From CAZKGE01 sp964636405 (GTDB taxonomy: Bacteria > Bacillota > Clostridia > Christensenellales > CAG-138), in contig CAZWSI010000006.1 of the NCBI GenBank assembly GCA_964636405.1, positions 1 to 64,000 on the forward strand: 64,000 nucleotides of DNA, given 5' to 3'. Of the stretch, positions 7,642-15,904 are shown one piece after another. The translations under genes were made by a program, and so were the position numbers. Position 1 is the first letter of the stretch; the number at the start of each line of letters is the position of its first letter. The notes under the pieces are model-generated. The model was not told the origin of the DNA. It did no database searches and saw nothing but the letters and a program-made list of their open reading frames with translations.

Positions 7642-8997
7642 CTATTCGAGCATGAGCGCCGCGCCTATGGCCGTTGCAAAGGGCGCGTCCTCGGGCACGA
7701 TAAAGCGTACGTTGTGAAGCTTGGCGACCCGCGCGAGGCTTTCGGCAGCCACGGGCCAATCGGTGATGGTGCCCACGACCACAATCCGATGCGTAATCTG
7801 CGTTTTGCCGGCGAAGGCGGCCATGACGCCGATGCTCTCAAAAATGAGGTTGCACAGGCCCTTGGCAAGATCCGCGCGCGAAGCCTCGGGGTTCAGCTTT
7901 TGCAAATTGGCGACGGTGGTTTCCCCCGTCATATTGCGCAGCTTGCCCTCGCATACGTCCGCAAGCTGCAAATCGACCTTGGAAAGGTCGCCCTCCCTGG
8001 CGAGCGCTTGCAGCTCGCTTATGTCCGATAGGCCAAGCAGCCGCTCGGAAAGCCCCGCAAGGAGCCCGCCGCCCATGCCGGTGCCGCCCACGTGCCATGC
8101 GTGCAGGGGCGTAACGCGCACAAAGGAGGTCCCAGTGCCGACGCTCACCACAAGGCAGCTTGCGCACTTGCCGCAGCTTGCCGCGCCCTTGGAGAGCGCG
8201 TCGAACTCGTCGACAAGCGTGGCGGGTACGCCGCGCACGGTGGAGCCGAGCGCGCGCGCACCCACGCCCGTAACGGCCACGCGCTTTACGCCGCTCACGC
8301 CGAATTCCGCCAGCGCCTCGTCCAGCGTTTGTCCGTCGGGCTTGCGCACGGCGCGCACCACGCGGCCGCTCCGTATGAGCGCGAGCTTGGTGGTGGACGC
8401 CCCGATATCGATGCCCAGCACCAGCGCGCGGGGCGTGATGGCCGTGAACACTGCGGGCACGATGAGCATGGCGGCTACAAGCTCAAGCACGCCGTTTGCC
8501 GTCGCGATATAGAGCAGCGCGCCCTTAACGGCTTCAAAGACGGCGGCGTAGCTTTTCATCATACCGCCGAAAAGATTGATGGCAAGCAGCACCAGCACGG
8601 TATTGGTCACGGTCGCCGCCGCCGCCGCCAAGCAAGCGGCAAGCTGCTTTTTCATGCGCGTTTTGGATAGTCCGTAGTATACCGTGCCGCCGGCCGCACC
8701 AACGAGCACGCGGGGCAGCACGGAAATGAGCGGATTGGTGAAAAGCGCCCATGCCGGGTTGGTGAACGCGCGCAGCAGACAGGTAACGCCCCAGACAAGG
8801 CCCAAGATCATGCCGTACTTGGCTCCGAGGCATACCGCGCCGATGGCCACCACGATGTGCAGCGTGGTGATTTCAACGAGGCCGTAGCTGATGTAGCCGG
8901 TATAGGGCACCACCGTCATCACGACGATGAGGGCGGACAGCACCGCGCAAAGCACGAGCTTTTTCGTTTCCGTCCGCTTGGGAATGCGCTCCTTCAC
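7642..8997 (-). CDS. Fusion of ECF S-component-like membrane domain and type II pantothenate kinase
   Basis: Protein of 451 residues; GTG start at 8997 with GGAGGAG seven bases upstream. Residues about 1-185 are a multi-helix membrane domain resembling small ECF substrate-binding proteins (TKKLVLCAVLSALIVVMT start, AVCLGAKYGMILGLVWG). Residues about 190-451 are a CoaW-type pantothenate kinase: phosphate loop DIGASTTK, the catalytic glutamate in VDEFDA near 262, SVGTGTSF near 286 and GGTGMGGGLLAGL near 305. A CxxCxxC insert (CGKCASC) sits just before the GTGTS motif. Inference: pantothenate enters through the membrane half, powered by the shared EcfA1A2T, and is phosphorylated into the CoA pathway. 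The substrate of the membrane half is not proven; the kinase half is the firmer call. Confidence 0.8.
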   Translation of the reverse strand: MKERIPKRTETKKLVLCAVLSALIVVMTVVPYTGYISYGLVEITTLHIVVAIGAVCLGAKYGMILGLVWGVTCLLRAFTNPAWALFTNPLISVLPRVLVGAAGGTVYYGLSKTRMKKQLAACLAAAAATVTNTVLVLLAINLFGGMMKSYAAVFEAVKGALLYIATANGVLELVAAMLIVPAVFTAITPRALVLGIDIGASTTKLALIRSGRVVRAVRKPDGQTLDEALAEFGVSGVKRVAVTGVGARALGSTVRGVPATLVDEFDALSKGAASCGKCASCLVVSVGTGTSFVRVTPLHAWHVGGTGMGGGLLAGLSERLLGLSDISELQALAREGDLSKVDLQLADVCEGKLRNMTGETTVANLQKLNPEASRADLAKGLCNLIFESIGVMAAFAGKTQITHRIVVVGTITDWPVAAESLARVAKLHNVRFIVPEDAPFATAIGAALMLE

Positions 8998-9041
8998 CGC
9001 GTATCTCCTCCGTTCATCCGAAAAACTGGTTATTTTTTCAC

Positions 9042-9070
9042 ATTATATAGGATTTCTGCGGATATGGCAA
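9042..9070 (-). promoter_or_regulatory. Sigma-A-type promoter for the fusion-hom-SDR operon
   Basis: Minus strand: -35 TTGCCA (9065-9070), 17-base spacer, -10 TATAAT (9042-9047). It lies about 45 bases before the GTG start at 8997, leaving a short leader without room for a riboswitch. Confidence 0.75.
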
Positions 9071-9119
9071 TCCAATTCACACAAACTACAGGGGAACAAA
9101 GGAACGGAGGTCATACACC

Positions 9120-10163
9120 GTGAAAAGGGATAAAGAGCGCGCAAGGAGCGCGCTGCGCGGCGCGTCCGTGCCTGCGACGGTCGGATTCATCGCCTTAACG
9201 CTGGCGCTTCTGGTGCTTGCCGTGCAGCTCATCGCGGGAGCGGCTGCGCGCACCCGCGCGGGCGAGCGGGAAAAGGAACGGACTGCCGCGGCCACGGCGC
9301 AGCCGGATGAAATTGCGCTGCCCGATCAGCCCACGCTGGCGGAGGAACCTGTAAGCGAGGCCGCCGCCGTGCTTTCGCCGGAAAGCGCCGCGTCCCTGCC
9401 GGGTGAAACCCCGCTTGCCTCCGCCGCGCAAACGCCGTCACCGCAAGAAACGCCCTCCGCAAACGGCGAAACGCCATCCGCGGATGGCATTTTGTCCCCG
9501 TCCGCACCCCGCGAAACGGCGCAGGGCGTATTCCGCGAAAAGCGCATGGATTTATTCCTGCCCGTGTTTGGCGAGGACGGGGCGTTGCTCTACCTTGTCC
9601 TTCTTGCGACGCGGGAGAATACCGCGACCTTCCTTTTTGCGCCGGGCAATCTGCTTTGCGCGGACGGGCTTCCGCTTTCAGCGCGGCGCTCGGCCTATTC
9701 GGCGCGGGAGGCCTTTGCGGGCGTGTTCCCCGTGCGCTACCCCTATTATGTGAGCATCGACGCGCATAAAACCGCCGCCTGCGTGGACGCGGTGGGCGGC
9801 ATAACCATCGCGGGAAAAGCCCTTGCTGGCAGTGAGGTGCAGAAGCTGATTACGGAGGACGGCTCCGACGAGCTGCTGCGCATAGAAAAGCTTCAAAGCG
9901 TGATCGCGGCGTATCTTGCCGCCGTGCAGGAGGCGGGCATACTGCGCCTCATCGGGAGCAAATCCGCTCTCACCGCCGGCACGCAAGGGAATTTGAGCGC
10001 TACGCAGTATCTTGCGCTCTATCAGGCGGTCAAGCGCGTGAATGTGCCGGATATAACCTGGCGCATCCTGCCGGTTGACTCGGTCATTTTGGAGCAAACA
10101 CGCTATTACCGCGCGGACGCGGCGCTCTGCGCGGAGCTTGCCGGCGCGCTTTACGGAGGCTGA
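9120..10163 (+). CDS. Membrane-anchored protein with degenerate LytR-CpsA-Psr-like domain
   Basis: Protein of 347 residues from a GTG start preceded by GGAGG. One membrane helix (about 16-40) is followed by an Ala/Pro/Ser-rich linker (to about 135), then an extracellular domain. The segment PYYVSIDAHKTAACVDAVGG resembles the core of LCP proteins, which transfer teichoic-acid or capsule chains to peptidoglycan. However, the conserved arginine/aspartate phosphate-binding motif (RSDT-like) is not visible. It may be a non-catalytic relative, or unrelated with chance similarity. It stands alone, convergent with the next minus-strand gene. Confidence 0.5.
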   Translation: MKRDKERARSALRGASVPATVGFIALTLALLVLAVQLIAGAAARTRAGEREKERTAAATAQPDEIALPDQPTLAEEPVSEAAAVLSPESAASLPGETPLASAAQTPSPQETPSANGETPSADGILSPSAPRETAQGVFREKRMDLFLPVFGEDGALLYLVLLATRENTATFLFAPGNLLCADGLPLSARRSAYSAREAFAGVFPVRYPYYVSIDAHKTAACVDAVGGITIAGKALAGSEVQKLITEDGSDELLRIEKLQSVIAAYLAAVQEAGILRLIGSKSALTAGTQGNLSATQYLALYQAVKRVNVPDITWRILPVDSVILEQTRYYRADAALCAELAGALYGG

Positions 10164-10210
10164 GCGTGTACGCGGCCCAGCCATGCGATTATAACCTGTT
10201 AATACGGATT

Positions 10211-10987
10211 CTAAATCGGTTCGGCCTTTTGATACAGCTTGAGCCGCCCCTCCTTCCCAACGCAGCGCACGGCCCCGCGCTTTTGGAGCACCGTCAGCAT
10301 CACCTGCGCGGCGCGGAGGCGGAGCTTTGCTGCCGAGGCAAGCGTGCGTGAGGTAAACGCGTCGGGGAGCGACGCGGGCAGAAGCCGGAGATAATCCTCG
10401 TTTGCGGCAAGCAGCACGGAGCCCGCAAGCGCCGTGGGGATGCGCTCGCAGCGCGTGGAGCCCTTTTTGCCGTCCGCGCTCCAGCCGTCGCGAAAGCGAT
10501 ATTCGTCCAGATTGATCAAAAGCAGCCATATGGCAAGCGAAGGGTGCGCAATGAGCGGCCCCAGCTTGTAAAGCTCCGTAAACGCGTCGCAAAAGCCGCC
10601 GCGTTTGGGGCTTTTTCGCGGGCTTGTCATTTCGCCCGTTTCCCGATCCAGCCAGACCAGGCGCTTTTCCGCCGGGATGGGATAAACGACGGTCACCCGC
10701 TCCGTTTCAAGCAACGCATCCAGCTTGCCGCGAAGCCTGTTAAAAGAACGGGTCTGGATTTCGAACACGCCGTTGGCATTTCGGATATCCGCGCAATGGC
10801 GGCCGAGCTTCACCTCATGCAGCGCTTCGTTGGGCTCGATAAACAGCTTGAGCGCAGCGTGCAGCGTTTTTTCGGAAAGCGTGCCGATGCCGGAAAGCCC
10901 GCGCTCCCGCACGCATGCGGCAAGGCAGGCCTCGCGAAAGCGCGCTTCGTCCCCGGGCGGCATGCGGTTATCTTGCGGGCAATCCAT
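10211..10987 (-). CDS. Conserved protein of unknown function, possible PD-(D/E)XK nuclease fold
   Basis: About 258 residues. The N-terminal half reads like a restriction-endonuclease fold: a conserved acidic helix (HAALKLFIEPNEALHEV), then ADI followed by FEIQT, which would fit the D...ExQ/ExK metal site. The C-terminal half (about 150-250) looks helical and ends in a winged-helix-like segment. I do not recognise a named family with certainty. ATG 10987 was chosen because a promoter-like TATACT lies just 6 bases before it; a start at 11023 is possible but would overlap that promoter. Confidence 0.6.
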   Translation of the reverse strand: MDCPQDNRMPPGDEARFREACLAACVRERGLSGIGTLSEKTLHAALKLFIEPNEALHEVKLGRHCADIRNANGVFEIQTRSFNRLRGKLDALLETERVTVVYPIPAEKRLVWLDRETGEMTSPRKSPKRGGFCDAFTELYKLGPLIAHPSLAIWLLLINLDEYRFRDGWSADGKKGSTRCERIPTALAGSVLLAANEDYLRLLPASLPDAFTSRTLASAAKLRLRAAQVMLTVLQKRGAVRCVGKEGRLKLYQKAEPI

Positions 10988-10993
10988 AAACCG

Positions 10994-11023
10994 AGTATAG
11001 CACCGTTTGCCTTGCGCATACAA
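10994..11023 (-). promoter_or_regulatory. Promoter-like site giving a possibly leaderless transcript
   Basis: Minus strand TTGTAT (11018-11023), 18-base spacer, TATACT (10994-10999). The -10 ends 6 bases before the ATG at 10987, so transcription would start at or next to the A of the start codon. There is no Shine-Dalgarno sequence. Confidence 0.4.
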
Positions 11024-11096
11024 GCGGCATGCGGGCTGGCGCGAAAAGCGAGGCGTATTTGAAGCGGAACGCCTTTTTCTTTACGGCCGGTCGTGG

Positions 11097-11102
11097 TATA
11101 AT
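11097..11102 (+). promoter_or_regulatory. Extended -10 promoter for the DUF4003 gene
   Basis: TGGTATAAT lies 44 bases before the ATG at 11147, with AAAGGAA as the ribosome site in between. The -35 region (TTTTTC) is poor. Confidence 0.5.
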
Positions 11103-11146
11103 TCGCGTATGAATCGGCGAGCGGAGTGTAGAAAGGAACGCATTTT

Positions 11147-12142
11147 ATGAGAGCATCGTTATCCGCGCTGTGCGCGCGCTTTATTTCCGACAGAGATGAC
11201 ATAAAGGCTGCCTTCGCGTGGGAGAGCGCGTATATGTATCCCATCTGCGCCGCGATTTTTACGGATAGGCGGCGGCCTGCCGACATCGCGCGCATGCGCG
11301 AATGCCGGGCCATGCTCAAGGCGCAGACGGGCGTTTTTTCCAGCTTTCGCGGAACCGCCCGGCTCACGCTTCTTGCGCTGCTCGCGGTGGACGAGCGCCC
11401 GGAGGAAAAGCTTCGCAACGCGCTGCGCGTTTATGAGCTGCTAAAAACGCGCTTTGCGGCCTCCGAATACCTCGCGGTCGCGTCCATGGTGCTCGCGGGG
11501 CTGGCCGAACCGGCGCGGTATGAGGAGCTGGCCGCCCGTACCCGGTCGATCTATAATTTGATGAAGGAATTGCATCCGTTCCTCACCTCCGGCGAGGATT
11601 CCGTTTTCGCGGCGCTTTTGTCGCTCTCCGGGCGCTCGGATGAGGAGATTGCGCGCGAAACGGAGCGCTGCTATGAAAGGCTCAAGCCTCTTTTCTTTTC
11701 CCGCAACGCGGTTCAGTCGCTCAGCTACGTGCTGGCTTTGGGCGAGGGCATGGCCGAAGAAAAATGCGACCGGACCGCCGCGCTCTTTCAACTGCTCAAA
11801 GCCCGGGGCCATAAGTACGGAACGGACTACGAGCTGGCGACGCTCGGCGTGCTGGCGCTGCTGCCGGGCGAGCTGGACGCGCTTGCGGCGGAGCTCATCG
11901 AGGTGGACGGGTATCTTGCCGCGCAAAAGGGCTACGGCTTTTTCGGCGTGGGCAAGAAGCAGCGGCTCATGCACGCGGGCATGCTGGTTTCAAGCGACCG
12001 CATCGGCCAGCAAAGCTTCGCCATGACCTCCGCCGCCATCGGCGGGACGGTTGCGCTTATCGCGGCGCAGCAGGCGGCCATGTGCGCCGCCATCGCCGCC
12101 TCGAGCGCGGCGAGTGCAAGCGCAAGCTCGTCGCATGGATAA
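11147..12142 (+). CDS. DUF4003 family protein
   Basis: Helical protein of 331 residues matching the plan of the DUF4003 family: an N-terminal region with HPFLTSGEDS-type motif in the middle (near 140-150), repeated alpha-helical segments, and a glycine/alanine-rich C-terminus (GGTVALIAAQQAAM...). The family occurs in Firmicutes and has no established biochemical role. The stop overlaps the start of the acetyltransferase gene by 8 bases, so the two are probably co-translated. RBS AAAGGAA lies upstream of the ATG. Confidence 0.75.
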   Translation: MRASLSALCARFISDRDDIKAAFAWESAYMYPICAAIFTDRRRPADIARMRECRAMLKAQTGVFSSFRGTARLTLLALLAVDERPEEKLRNALRVYELLKTRFAASEYLAVASMVLAGLAEPARYEELAARTRSIYNLMKELHPFLTSGEDSVFAALLSLSGRSDEEIARETERCYERLKPLFFSRNAVQSLSYVLALGEGMAEEKCDRTAALFQLLKARGHKYGTDYELATLGVLALLPGELDALAAELIEVDGYLAAQKGYGFFGVGKKQRLMHAGMLVSSDRIGQQSFAMTSAAIGGTVALIAAQQAAMCAAIAASSAASASASSSHG

Positions 12143-12692
12143 AGAAAAACCGTTGCGGCTGGAAACGGAACGGCTGATTATTGCAAGGCTGACCATGGAT
12201 ATGGCGGAGAGCGTGCATATAAACTCGCTCGATGCGGATAACCGCCGCTTTGTGCCGGACGAGGTGTTTGAAACGCCGGAGGACGCGCGGAAAACCATTG
12301 CGTTTCTCATTTCCCGCTATGGTGGCGCGGAGGGTCCGTTCGTGTACGCGCTGCTGAAAAATGAGATATGCATAGGCCATGTGCAGGCCGTGCGGATTCA
12401 GGGCGGCTGGGAGCTGGGCTATCATGTCGCGCGGCCCCACACCGGGCGGGGCTATGCAACAGAGGCGGTGAAGGCCTTTTTGCCCGCCGCTATGGAGCTG
12501 CTGCGCGTTGACGAAATTTTCGGCATATGCCTTGCGGAAAACGCGGCCTCCCGCGCCGTGCTGGAGCGTTGCGGGTTTTACAAGGTCTTCGAGGGCGTGG
12601 ACGTCTATCAGGGCGCGTCCCGCGTCGTTTGCAAATATGTTTGGCTCGCAGGGGGCAAGGCGCAGCCCCTATCTCAGCGTATCGGGGGATGA
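12135..12692 (+). CDS. GNAT family N-acetyltransferase (RimJ/RimL type)
   Basis: Protein of 185 residues. The N-terminus LETERLIIARLT is the usual opening of RimJ/RimL-like acetyltransferases. The acetyl-CoA loop is GYHVARPHTGRGYATEAVKA (R/QxxGxG/A type, here TGRGYA), and the end of the fold is NAASRAVLERCGF. Substrate is probably a protein N-terminus or a small amine, but nothing here tells which. ATG 12135 lies inside the DUF4003 gene; a start at 12051 would add a non-homologous basic stretch. A strong terminator follows at 12702-12736. Confidence 0.9.
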   Translation: MDKEKPLRLETERLIIARLTMDMAESVHINSLDADNRRFVPDEVFETPEDARKTIAFLISRYGGAEGPFVYALLKNEICIGHVQAVRIQGGWELGYHVARPHTGRGYATEAVKAFLPAAMELLRVDEIFGICLAENAASRAVLERCGFYKVFEGVDVYQGASRVVCKYVWLAGGKAQPLSQRIGG

Positions 12693-12701
12693 GTAGCCAA
12701 G

Positions 12702-12736
12702 GGCAGGAAAAGCGTCTCCTTTCCTGCCGTATTTTT
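12702..12736 (+). terminator. Rho-independent terminator after the GNAT gene
   Basis: Perfect 9-bp stem GGCAGGAAA / TTTCCTGCC with a 9-base loop, followed by GTA and TTTTT. It closes the DUF4003-GNAT unit. Confidence 0.9.
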
Positions 12737-12780
12737 AGCCAAGAAGAATAAACAAGCCCGCCCGCGGTCAAACTCCTTTT

Positions 12781-13380
12781 ATGAAAGCAAACGATGTTGC
12801 CGAAAAACGGAGTGATTCGCCGGCGCGCAAAGCGTTTTTCAGAGAAAACGCAAGGCTGCTGATCTGCACGGCGCTGGCCTTTGTCGCGGGTATGCTCGCG
12901 GGCGCAAGCCTGCGCATCGCCGCCGAGGAAAGGAAGGCCGCCGGGGAAAGCGCGGAAACGGGCGTCATTGGACTCGTGTCCGTCTTGCCCTCCACAGGCA
13001 TTACGCTTGAAACCTGTTTTGCCGTTTGCGGCCATACCGTTTCCAGGGAGCTGGACAACGCCTCCTACGTCGGTTTTTCCGAGGCGGAAATGGCTGAGCA
13101 TTTCTTCGGCGCGGACTTTACGGAATTCTCGTCAAAGCGCGTTGTGATGCGCCGCTCGCAGCCGGGCTGCTGCCCGGAGCACGTGCTGTTAAAATCCGCC
13201 GCGGACGGTACGCTGCGCGTCTATCAAACGGAAGCGGATACCTTCCGACAACGCGAGTTGCAGCATCTGGGCGAAACGCCCGCGCTCCTTGACGAGAGCG
13301 TGGCCGCCGAGCTTGCCGCCGGCGTCGCCTTTGACAGCATCGACGAAATCAACGCCTATCTCGAGAGCGTGGAGAGCTGA
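12781..13380 (+). CDS. Single-pass membrane protein, possibly BofC-like C-terminus
   Basis: Protein of 199 residues. A charged N-terminal tail is followed by one helix (LLICTALAFVAGMLAGASL, about 30-48), then an extracytoplasmic region with four cysteines (CFAVCGH near 80; GCC near 128). The C-terminal 60 residues (HVLLKSAADGTLRVY, ending in a short acidic helix EINAYLESVES) resemble the C-terminal BofC-like domain found in sporulation checkpoint and other anchored clostridial proteins. That similarity is weak, and no function is assigned. The upstream terminator makes it a separate unit. Confidence 0.6.
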   Translation: MKANDVAEKRSDSPARKAFFRENARLLICTALAFVAGMLAGASLRIAAEERKAAGESAETGVIGLVSVLPSTGITLETCFAVCGHTVSRELDNASYVGFSEAEMAEHFFGADFTEFSSKRVVMRRSQPGCCPEHVLLKSAADGTLRVYQTEADTFRQRELQHLGETPALLDESVAAELAAGVAFDSIDEINAYLESVES

Positions 13381-13650
13381 AGGCGGTCTCCGCAAAACAA
13401 GTCCAAGTCAAACCCGAAACCATATCAAGCGAAACAGGGATGCGTATATTCGCGTCTATAGCAGGCTTCCCAAAACGTTTTTACCTCACGCCGGGCGACC
13501 ATAATCCGCCTTGGCAAATCGCTTTGCGGCAACAAGTTGAAGCCGCGTTTTCATCGCGGCGCGCGCTCTTGCTGCAAAAAAGGCGGGCGCTTTTTTCAAA
13601 ACGTTTACACAAAATGGGGAAATTTGCAGTTTGTAACAACGCGACAAGAA
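13381..13650. other. Intergenic region upstream of the exopolysaccharide operon
   Basis: No convincing gene. It contains a short hairpin AAAAAAG-gcgggcg-CTTTTTT (13576-13596) ending in a T-run, which might act as a weak terminator for the 12781 gene. The stretch from 13600 onward becomes AT-rich and leads into the promoter at 13651-13679. Confidence 0.4.
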
Positions 13651-13679
13651 TTGCATGTGTGCAATACATCTGTTATAAT
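13651..13679 (+). promoter_or_regulatory. Sigma-A-type promoter of the exopolysaccharide operon
   Basis: -35 TTGCAT (13651-13656), 17-base spacer, extended -10 TGTTATAAT with TATAAT at 13674-13679. It lies about 70 bases before the first ATG. This is the only good promoter seen before 24060, so it probably drives the entire eight-gene run. Confidence 0.8.
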
Positions 13680-13747
13680 ATATTCAGTATTGCTATGGCA
13701 ATATCGGCCGCTTATGCGGCGGAGCGACTTCGAGGAGGCAAAACGCC

Positions 13748-14212
13748 ATGGAACTGACCCGGGACGTGATTTCGAGCATCCGCCTAACCTGCGTACACGG
13801 ACAGTATTACCTTGCGGAAGAAGTGGACGCCTGCCTTGACGAATTGGCCGAGGCGGTGGACAAGGCGCAGCAGGAAAACGCGAAAATGCTGGAAAAGGCA
13901 CAGGCGTATGAACGCATGGCGTACGACGCGTCCACCATTTTACTGCTTGCCGAGCAGCAGGCGCGCGATATTGTGAAACGCTCCGATGTGGAGCGAGAGG
14001 CTATCCTGTCCGACGCGCTCAAAAAACGCGAGCGGGTCGAGGCCGCAAATCGCGCCTCCTATTACCACGCCATGCAGTTTAAGCAGAGTATTTCCCAGGA
14101 ATTTAAGGAGCTGCAGCTTCAGCTCGAAAGCGCCATGAGCGCGCTGATTACGGCCGACGGCACGGATTCGCGCTTTCTTTCGGAAGATAACGGCGAAAAC
14201 GCACCCTACTAA
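13748..14212 (+). CDS. DivIVA-like coiled-coil protein
   Basis: Protein of 154 residues, start ATG 13748 behind AGGAGG. The N-terminal segment GQYYLAEEVDACLDELAEAV follows the DivIVA pattern (small N-terminal membrane-curvature domain, then EVDxFLDEL). It is followed by long charged heptads typical of a parallel coiled coil (about 35-140). DivIVA proteins collect at poles and septa and recruit other proteins. Its place as first gene of the exopolysaccharide operon suggests it positions the synthase at a cell site, which is inference. The family-typical aromatic residue of the membrane-insertion loop is not obvious. Confidence 0.7.
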   Translation: MELTRDVISSIRLTCVHGQYYLAEEVDACLDELAEAVDKAQQENAKMLEKAQAYERMAYDASTILLLAEQQARDIVKRSDVEREAILSDALKKRERVEAANRASYYHAMQFKQSISQEFKELQLQLESAMSALITADGTDSRFLSEDNGENAPY

Positions 14213-14237
14213 GCGCAAAGCACTGCGCGCGGGAGAC

Positions 14238-15884
14238 ATGATGGTGGAGCATAAGCATGAAAACGCGGCCCGTGGCCGCATGGGGAGCCAGGCTGTCGCG
14301 TTGCTTTCGGCGTGCCTGCTTTTGAGCTGCGCGCTGCTTTCGGGCTGCGCGCGCGTGCTTACGGAGGGAACCTCCATCAAGGTCGAGGACGCGCAGGTAG
14401 AAAAAATCGTGACAAGCCTCCGCAAGGATACGCCCGAGGCGCAGCTCTATACGCAGGTCGTTACGGCCGAGCGGCGGGTTTCCATTCTGTTCGAGGGCTA
14501 TTCCGACGAGCCGACCATGATGGCGCTCTCCGACCTTGTGCGGGAAAAACGGCTGCCCATCGTTCTGTTCCTTTCGGGCATACAGGCCTCCGATCATCCC
14601 GCCGTGGCCAAGTACGCGGCGGACGCCGGCTGCGAAATCGGCAACTACACGCTGTCCGCCGAAAAAAATATGCAGGAAAACTCTGTCGACAAAAACGCGC
14701 GGCAGATCTACAAGGCGCAGGAAACCATCAAGACCGCCAGCGGCTATACGCCCGTGCTTTTGCGCTGCAACGGCACGGAGTATACCCCTCAGCTTTTGCA
14801 GCTTGCCACGCTCTGCGGCCTTACGGGCGCGGTGGAGCCGAACGCCTTTTTAAACCATCGGAGCTTTGAAACCTACGACAACGCGCTCAATTTTGTTCGC
14901 AAGCTGGAGCGCGGCTCCATCATCTCCATCAAGCTCGGGCAGGAGCTGGACGCCGACGAATATAAGGAAGCGGCGGAAAAGCTGGAGGAAAAGCCCGCCA
15001 TCGACCCGGAGCCGACCATTCGCGACGAAAACCTCGACGAGGCGGAGAGCGTATACGAAAACCTTGTCAACGTGGTGAGCTGGCTGCTTGACGCGCTCGC
15101 GGCCGAGCAATACAGCGTGGTATCCCTTGCGCGCCTCGAGGCCTCGCGCATGTCGCTTTCCGACGAGGCAAAGCCGCTCGACGAGGAGACGCTCGCCAAA
15201 TTCGAACTTTCGCTCTACCCCCATTTTGTCACGGAGCAGCCTCTTGGCGCGCAGCAAAGCGCGGCCGTGGACGACGGCTTCTTTCACGATACGGTGTTTA
15301 TCGGTGATTCGGTCACCTTAAAGCTTGCCGATTATGTGAACTGGCGGCGCAAGGCCGAGCCGGAATTTCTGGGCACAGCGCAGTTCCTCGCCGTGGGCGG
15401 ACTGGGCGTGGGCAGCGCGCTGTGGCAAATCAGCGGCGATTCCCTGCATCCGGAGGTAGGCGGCGTAAAGATGACCCTCGAGGAGGCCGTGGCCGTGCTG
15501 GGCGCGAAAAAGGTCTATATCATGCTGGGCGCAAACGACATCGCCTTCTATGATACCGAGACGTATTTGCAGAATTACAAAACGCTTTTGTACCTCATCC
15601 GCACAAAATCGCCCTCCGTGAAGATCTTTATCCAGTCCATCACGCCCACCACGGACACCCGCGCGGTGCCGCCCACGAGCGATCAAACCTTTGCGTATGA
15701 TCTCGAGCTGGCTCGGTTCTGCCTTGAATACGGGTATACCTACGTGGACGTGGCCTCGGCGCTGCGCGACGAAAACGGTTATTTGCCCGTTTCGCTTTGT
15801 TCCGACGCGGCGAATATGGGCATGCACTTTACAGATGCGGCGTGCGAAATTTGGCTTGAATACCTGCGCACGCATACTTCGTAA
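14238..15884 (+). CDS. Lipoprotein: pseudo polysaccharide-deacetylase (NodB-like) domain fused to SGNH hydrolase
   Basis: Protein of 548 residues with a lipobox (LLSGC, cysteine at about 36). Residues about 75-230 follow the NodB polysaccharide deacetylase fold (VSILFEGYSDEP, GCEIGNYTLSAEKN, IKTASGYTPVLLRCNG). The metal site is lost: the usual DD is EG near 86 and the HxxxH motif reads NYTLSA near 138. Residues about 350-548 are an SGNH/GDSL hydrolase: FIGDSVT near 354, glycine block II, LGANDI near 432 and GMHFT near 530. The Asp that normally precedes the catalytic His by three residues is replaced by Met. Likely acts on an O-acetylated extracellular polysaccharide made by the downstream synthase. 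Confidence 0.75.
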   Translation: MMVEHKHENAARGRMGSQAVALLSACLLLSCALLSGCARVLTEGTSIKVEDAQVEKIVTSLRKDTPEAQLYTQVVTAERRVSILFEGYSDEPTMMALSDLVREKRLPIVLFLSGIQASDHPAVAKYAADAGCEIGNYTLSAEKNMQENSVDKNARQIYKAQETIKTASGYTPVLLRCNGTEYTPQLLQLATLCGLTGAVEPNAFLNHRSFETYDNALNFVRKLERGSIISIKLGQELDADEYKEAAEKLEEKPAIDPEPTIRDENLDEAESVYENLVNVVSWLLDALAAEQYSVVSLARLEASRMSLSDEAKPLDEETLAKFELSLYPHFVTEQPLGAQQSAAVDDGFFHDTVFIGDSVTLKLADYVNWRRKAEPEFLGTAQFLAVGGLGVGSALWQISGDSLHPEVGGVKMTLEEAVAVLGAKKVYIMLGANDIAFYDTETYLQNYKTLLYLIRTKSPSVKIFIQSITPTTDTRAVPPTSDQTFAYDLELARFCLEYGYTYVDVASALRDENGYLPVSLCSDAANMGMHFTDAACEIWLEYLRTHTS

Positions 15885-15904
15885 CGAAGGGATTGGGAGT
15901 ATAT

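Noticed and set aside
6133..8031. 632-residue plus-strand open frame
   Set aside because: Shadow of hom and the kinase fusion on the minus strand.
9120..10163. Fully active LytR-CpsA-Psr transferase
   Set aside because: The conserved Arg/Asp phosphate-binding motif is not visible, so only a degenerate relation is claimed.
13440..13839. Short plus-strand frames before the DivIVA-like gene
   Set aside because: They cross the operon promoter and lack ribosome sites.
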